Source of the DNA: Bacillota bacterium
GTDB lineage: Bacteria > Bacillota > Proteinivoracia > UBA4975
Length of the DNA stretch: 52,108 nt
Assembly: GCA_012523545.1 (NCBI GenBank)
Contig: JAAYIH010000008.1
Span: 1 to 52,108 of the forward strand
Direction of reading: 5' to 3'
A program made the position numbers and the translations under genes. Positions 50,298 to 52,108 of the stretch are shown piece after piece; position 1 is the first letter of the stretch; each line of letters begins with the position of its first letter. The notes under the pieces were generated by a model. That model was not told the DNA's origin. It did no database searches and saw only the letters and a program-made list of their open reading frames with translations.

Positions 50298-50362
50298 ATT
50301 CTACTCCCGGCCAATACCCGGCGCCAGTGACGAGAAGAACATCCTGACATGACATTTGTCAT
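50298..50362 (-). promoter_or_regulatory. control region of the LnrLMNJK-like operon
   Basis: A perfect dyad ATGACA-TT-TGTCAT (50349-50362) lies about 64 bases upstream of the start site implied by a -10-like TAGAAT (50298-50303). No -35 is visible. This fits an activated promoter with the neighbouring response regulator as the likely ligand, by inference. Confidence 0.5.
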
Positions 50363-50413
50363 ATATGGGCATAAGCGAGCACGGCGCACGCAGTTTACCT
50401 GAGACGCCTTCAG

Positions 50414-50442
50414 TTGATTTTACTTGGCAGTTGGTATATAAT
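50414..50442 (+). promoter_or_regulatory. sigma-A promoter of the second HTH-Uma2 gene
   Basis: TTGATT (50414-50419), a 17-base spacer and consensus TATAAT (50437-50442), about 20 bases before the GTG start. This is the same design as for the intact copy near 20.9 kb. Confidence 0.8.
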
Positions 50443-50461
50443 TCTGTCGGAGGTGACCGCT

Positions 50462-51188
50462 GTGGATGCAAGAGAAATCTTGTCCGCCCAGGCCGTTGCC
50501 GAAGCCCTCGGCTTGACACCTGAAGCCATATCAGAGTACACCCGCAAAAAAACCATACCCTGCGTCGGGGAAGACCAGTACCTGCTGCACGAAGTGATGT
50601 CTGCCCTGGCCGGCGTGCGCGAAGATACCGCAACGTACCGTACACAACGCAAACCCTTTACATACAAAGATTATCTGAAACTTCCCGATGAGCCGGGCTG
50701 GCGCTACGAGGTTCTCAATGGCCAACTGGTTAAAGAGCCCCCCGCCAAGTGTGCTCCACCAGCGGATTATCGGGAAACTGCATTTGCTGCTGGCGCCGTA
50801 TTTTGGGCAACGGGGAGAATTGTTCGTCTCTCCGCTGGATGTCACTTTTGGCAAACTGACTGTTGTTCAGCCCGACCTGCTCTACGTGGCCAAGGAACAC
50901 AAGGGGATAGTTAAAAAAACCAGAATAGACGGTCCCCCCACCCTGGCCATAGAAGTAATCTCACCCGCCAGCCGCCGCAAAGACAGTATCCAGAAAATGC
51001 AGATTTATCTCCGGGCCGGAGTCGCCCACTACTGGCTCGTCGATCCGGACAGGCGCACACTCACCTGTTTTGTATTGGAGAACGGCTCCTACAAAGCTGT
51101 GGTACTGGCCCGGGATAGCGAAGTGGCCGAGCACCCGCATTTTCCCGGACTCAAACTTCCCCTGGCCAAACTCTGGCAACACAGCTAA
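50462..51188 (+). pseudogene. HTH-Uma2 fusion gene interrupted by a one-base frameshift
   Basis: The GTG at 50462 (GGAGGTG eight bases upstream) opens a frame with an HTH (about 1-50; ILSAQAVAEALGLTPEAISE) and the canonical Uma2 opening FTYKDYLKLPDEPGWRYEV. The Uma2 domain then continues in the next frame (PPPSVLHQRIIGKLH, VVQPDLLYV, TLAIEVISPASR, AGVAHYWLVDP) to the stop at 51188. The switch falls in a run of six C at 50738-50743; one C fewer restores a protein of about 241 residues. It may be a true disruption, phase variation or a sequencing error. The middle part is more complete than in the 20.96 kb copy. Confidence 0.8.
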
Positions 51189-51279
51189 GCAGGCCCCAAG
51201 ACCTTTTCCCTTACCCTGTTTCTCCGGTATTTGCACCAGTTTGCCTAATCACTGAATATTTGCGGAATGCCAGCCCTAT

Positions 51280-51296
51280 TGTAATATAATATTACA
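51280..51296. promoter_or_regulatory. GlnR/TnrA-type operator overlapping the DUF1292 promoter
   Basis: TGTAATATAATATTACA is a perfect 8-bp dyad around one base. It fits the Bacillus GlnR/TnrA consensus TGTNANAWWWTNTNACA at every defined position. It contains a TATAAT-like -10 (51285-51290), with TTGCGG at 51260-51265, so repression would be expected. Confidence 0.6.
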
Positions 51297-51374
51297 TCTG
51301 GGAAAATGTACTATAGGGCAGGTAATTGGGCAACATACCAGTTAGAACTTGCATATCAGAGTAAAGGAGAGAAA

Positions 51375-51638
51375 ATGATGGACGCAACTGAAAATATCGT
51401 GTTGACCGACGATGAAGGCAACGAACTGGAATGCGAATACCTGGACACCATTCCCTACCAAGGCAAAGACTATGCCATTTTGTATCCCCTGGACCAGGAC
51501 GAAGATGAAGGCGAAGTCATCATCATGGAGGTCGTGACCGGTGACGATGATGAGGAAGAATTCCTGCCCGTCGAAGACGAGGACCTCCTGGATGCCATCT
51601 TTGCAGAGTACATGAAGATTGTCGAGCTGGAAGAATAA
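51375..51638 (+). CDS. DUF1292 family acidic protein
   Basis: A protein of 87 residues, strongly acidic, with the DUF1292 (YrzB) outline: NIVLTDDEGNELECEYLDTI, DYAILYPLD, EVIIMEV, and the C-terminal DLLDAIFAEYMKIVE. The family has no known biochemical role. In other Bacillota it often follows ruvX (alaS-yrrL-yrzB); here it stands alone. AAAGGAGAG lies just before the ATG at 51375. A GlnR/TnrA-type box over its promoter and a perfect terminator after it mark a single-gene unit. Confidence 0.88.
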   Translation: MMDATENIVLTDDEGNELECEYLDTIPYQGKDYAILYPLDQDEDEGEVIIMEVVTGDDDEEEFLPVEDEDLLDAIFAEYMKIVELEE

Positions 51639-51678
51639 AAACAGGGCAGTATCCATGTCAGGATACTGCCCTGTTTTA
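51637..51678 (+). terminator. terminator of the DUF1292 gene
   Basis: ACAGGGCAGTATCC (51641-51654) and GGATACTGCCCTGT (51661-51674) form a perfect 14-bp stem with a six-base loop, followed by TTTTAAA. Between here and 51868 no gene is seen; the DNA is AT-richer than its surroundings. Confidence 0.92.
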
Positions 51679-51868
51679 AAGATTCCTGAATTAGTTCAGC
51701 ACCCCCCGAACAGCCGAAAGAAATAAGTAAGTCAATACCCATGCAGCTGCAGTTATCACTCAGAAACAATGGCAAGACTAGCCCCGTTTCTATTTCTCCA
51801 TGCCGAATAATAATTTCTTTAATATCCTAGGTGAAAATAGTCAACTAAAATTAAGTTGCCGCGCTCAT

Positions 51869-52108
51869 GTTAGTGTCAAGTTTTGTTCGCAAAATCCATC
51901 TGCACTCCGTAAATGGATTATGCCACCTGTAATCGATCTTCCTTAGTTAACTGGATAATATCTGGCTTTATATAACATCTCCCTGACGACCAATCCTCGG
52001 CATATTCAATCAGGTATGTCGTAACAAGACGGATATAGGAATCCATGCTTGGAAAGATGCCAACAACAGATGTTCGCCGACGAATCTCCCTATTGAGCCG
52101 CTCTAACA
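51869..52108 (-). mobile_element. IS256-family element, one end
   Basis: The end of an insertion sequence that continues beyond the window: the transposase C terminus followed by about 50 noncoding bases. The probable terminal repeat begins near 51869 with GTTAGTGTCAAGTTTTGTT, which resembles IS256-family ends by memory of the family. The other end and any target duplication are not visible. Confidence 0.65.
51918..52108 (-). CDS. IS256-family (mutator type) transposase, C-terminal part
   Basis: The last 62 residues of a transposase. Its frame contains LERLNREIRRRTSVVGIFPS near the window edge and a following YIRLVTTYLIEYAEDW. The ERLNREIRRRT-VVGIFP motif with the third catalytic Glu region is the hallmark of the IS256 family (DDE transposases). 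The frame is open to the window edge and ends with a normal TAA, so this end is not obviously broken. The rest of the protein is outside the window. Confidence 0.85.
   Translation of the reverse strand, partial: LERLNREIRRRTSVVGIFPSMDSYIRLVTTYLIEYAEDWSSGRCYIKPDIIQLTKEDRLQVA

Noticed and set aside
51470-51775. Minus-strand frame over the DUF1292 gene and its terminator, containing a short MGIDLLISFGCSGGA-like peptide start
   Set aside because: It is antisense to a clear gene and crosses a perfect terminator stem; no ribosome binding site precedes the short peptide.
1-52108. CRISPR arrays, rRNA or tRNA genes
   Set aside because: I read the intergenic spaces for regular repeats and tRNA-like cloverleaf or CCA ends and found none. 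Nearly all gaps are under 300 bases.

Overview
The window reads as chromosomal DNA of a GC-rich, endospore-forming member of the Bacillota, most likely a Clostridia-type lineage of the Moorella/Desulfotomaculum kind. The evidence is a complete dacF-spoIIAA-spoIIAB-sigF operon, a clostridial-style spoVAC-AD-AE-AF operon, strong GGAGG ribosome binding sites, frequent TTG and GTG starts, and promoter elements of the Bacillus sigma-A, sigma-H and forespore-sigma type. The genus cannot be fixed from the sequence alone. No rRNA, tRNA or CRISPR array was seen.

Layout. From 1 to 20.8 kb almost everything lies on the minus strand. Reading in the direction of transcription, from high to low coordinates, it holds: a PAP2 phosphatase; a small membrane protein; xerD; a nucleoside-salvage operon (deoB, two purine nucleoside phosphorylases, pyrimidine nucleoside phosphorylase); dacF-spoIIA; a dodecin gene; spoVA; three genes of the 2-hydroxyacyl-CoA dehydratase activase/DUF2229 family joined to the end of spoVA; a satD-DUF3307 pair; and a DHH-CBS-tRNA nucleotidyltransferase followed by a site-2 protease that runs off the window. 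From 20.9 to 36.2 kb come an HTH-Uma2 protein, an S9 peptidase, a heterodimeric ABC exporter, a ferritin-like protein, a DegV protein, a pyridoxine kinase homologue, an LTA-synthase-like sulfatase, a DUF4932 lipoprotein, an orphan HsdS and RtcB.

From 36.4 to 52.1 kb the DNA looks more accessory. It holds two tandem lipoprotein serpins, three paralogous MATE transporters around a cytosolic 5'-nucleotidase and a membrane-anchored Mrr-like protein, and an LnrLMN/LnrJK-like ABC-2 transporter with its two-component system. A second, frameshifted HTH-Uma2 gene, a DUF1292 gene with a GlnR/TnrA-type box, and the end of an IS256-family element close the window.

How the parts work together. The sporulation block has the expected control logic written in its DNA: a sigma-H-like promoter inside the dacF-spoIIAA gap, a sigma-F-like promoter before dacF, and a forespore-sigma-like promoter before spoVAC. 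The most unusual observations are a perfect 13-bp hairpin that displays the dodecin ribosome binding site, the three dehydratase-activase genes fused to the tail of the spoVA transcription unit, the tandem serpins with differing reactive loops, the HTH-Uma2 architecture seen twice, an Mrr-like membrane protein that lacks the catalytic lysine motif, and a conserved promoter-like block shared by the MATE genes.
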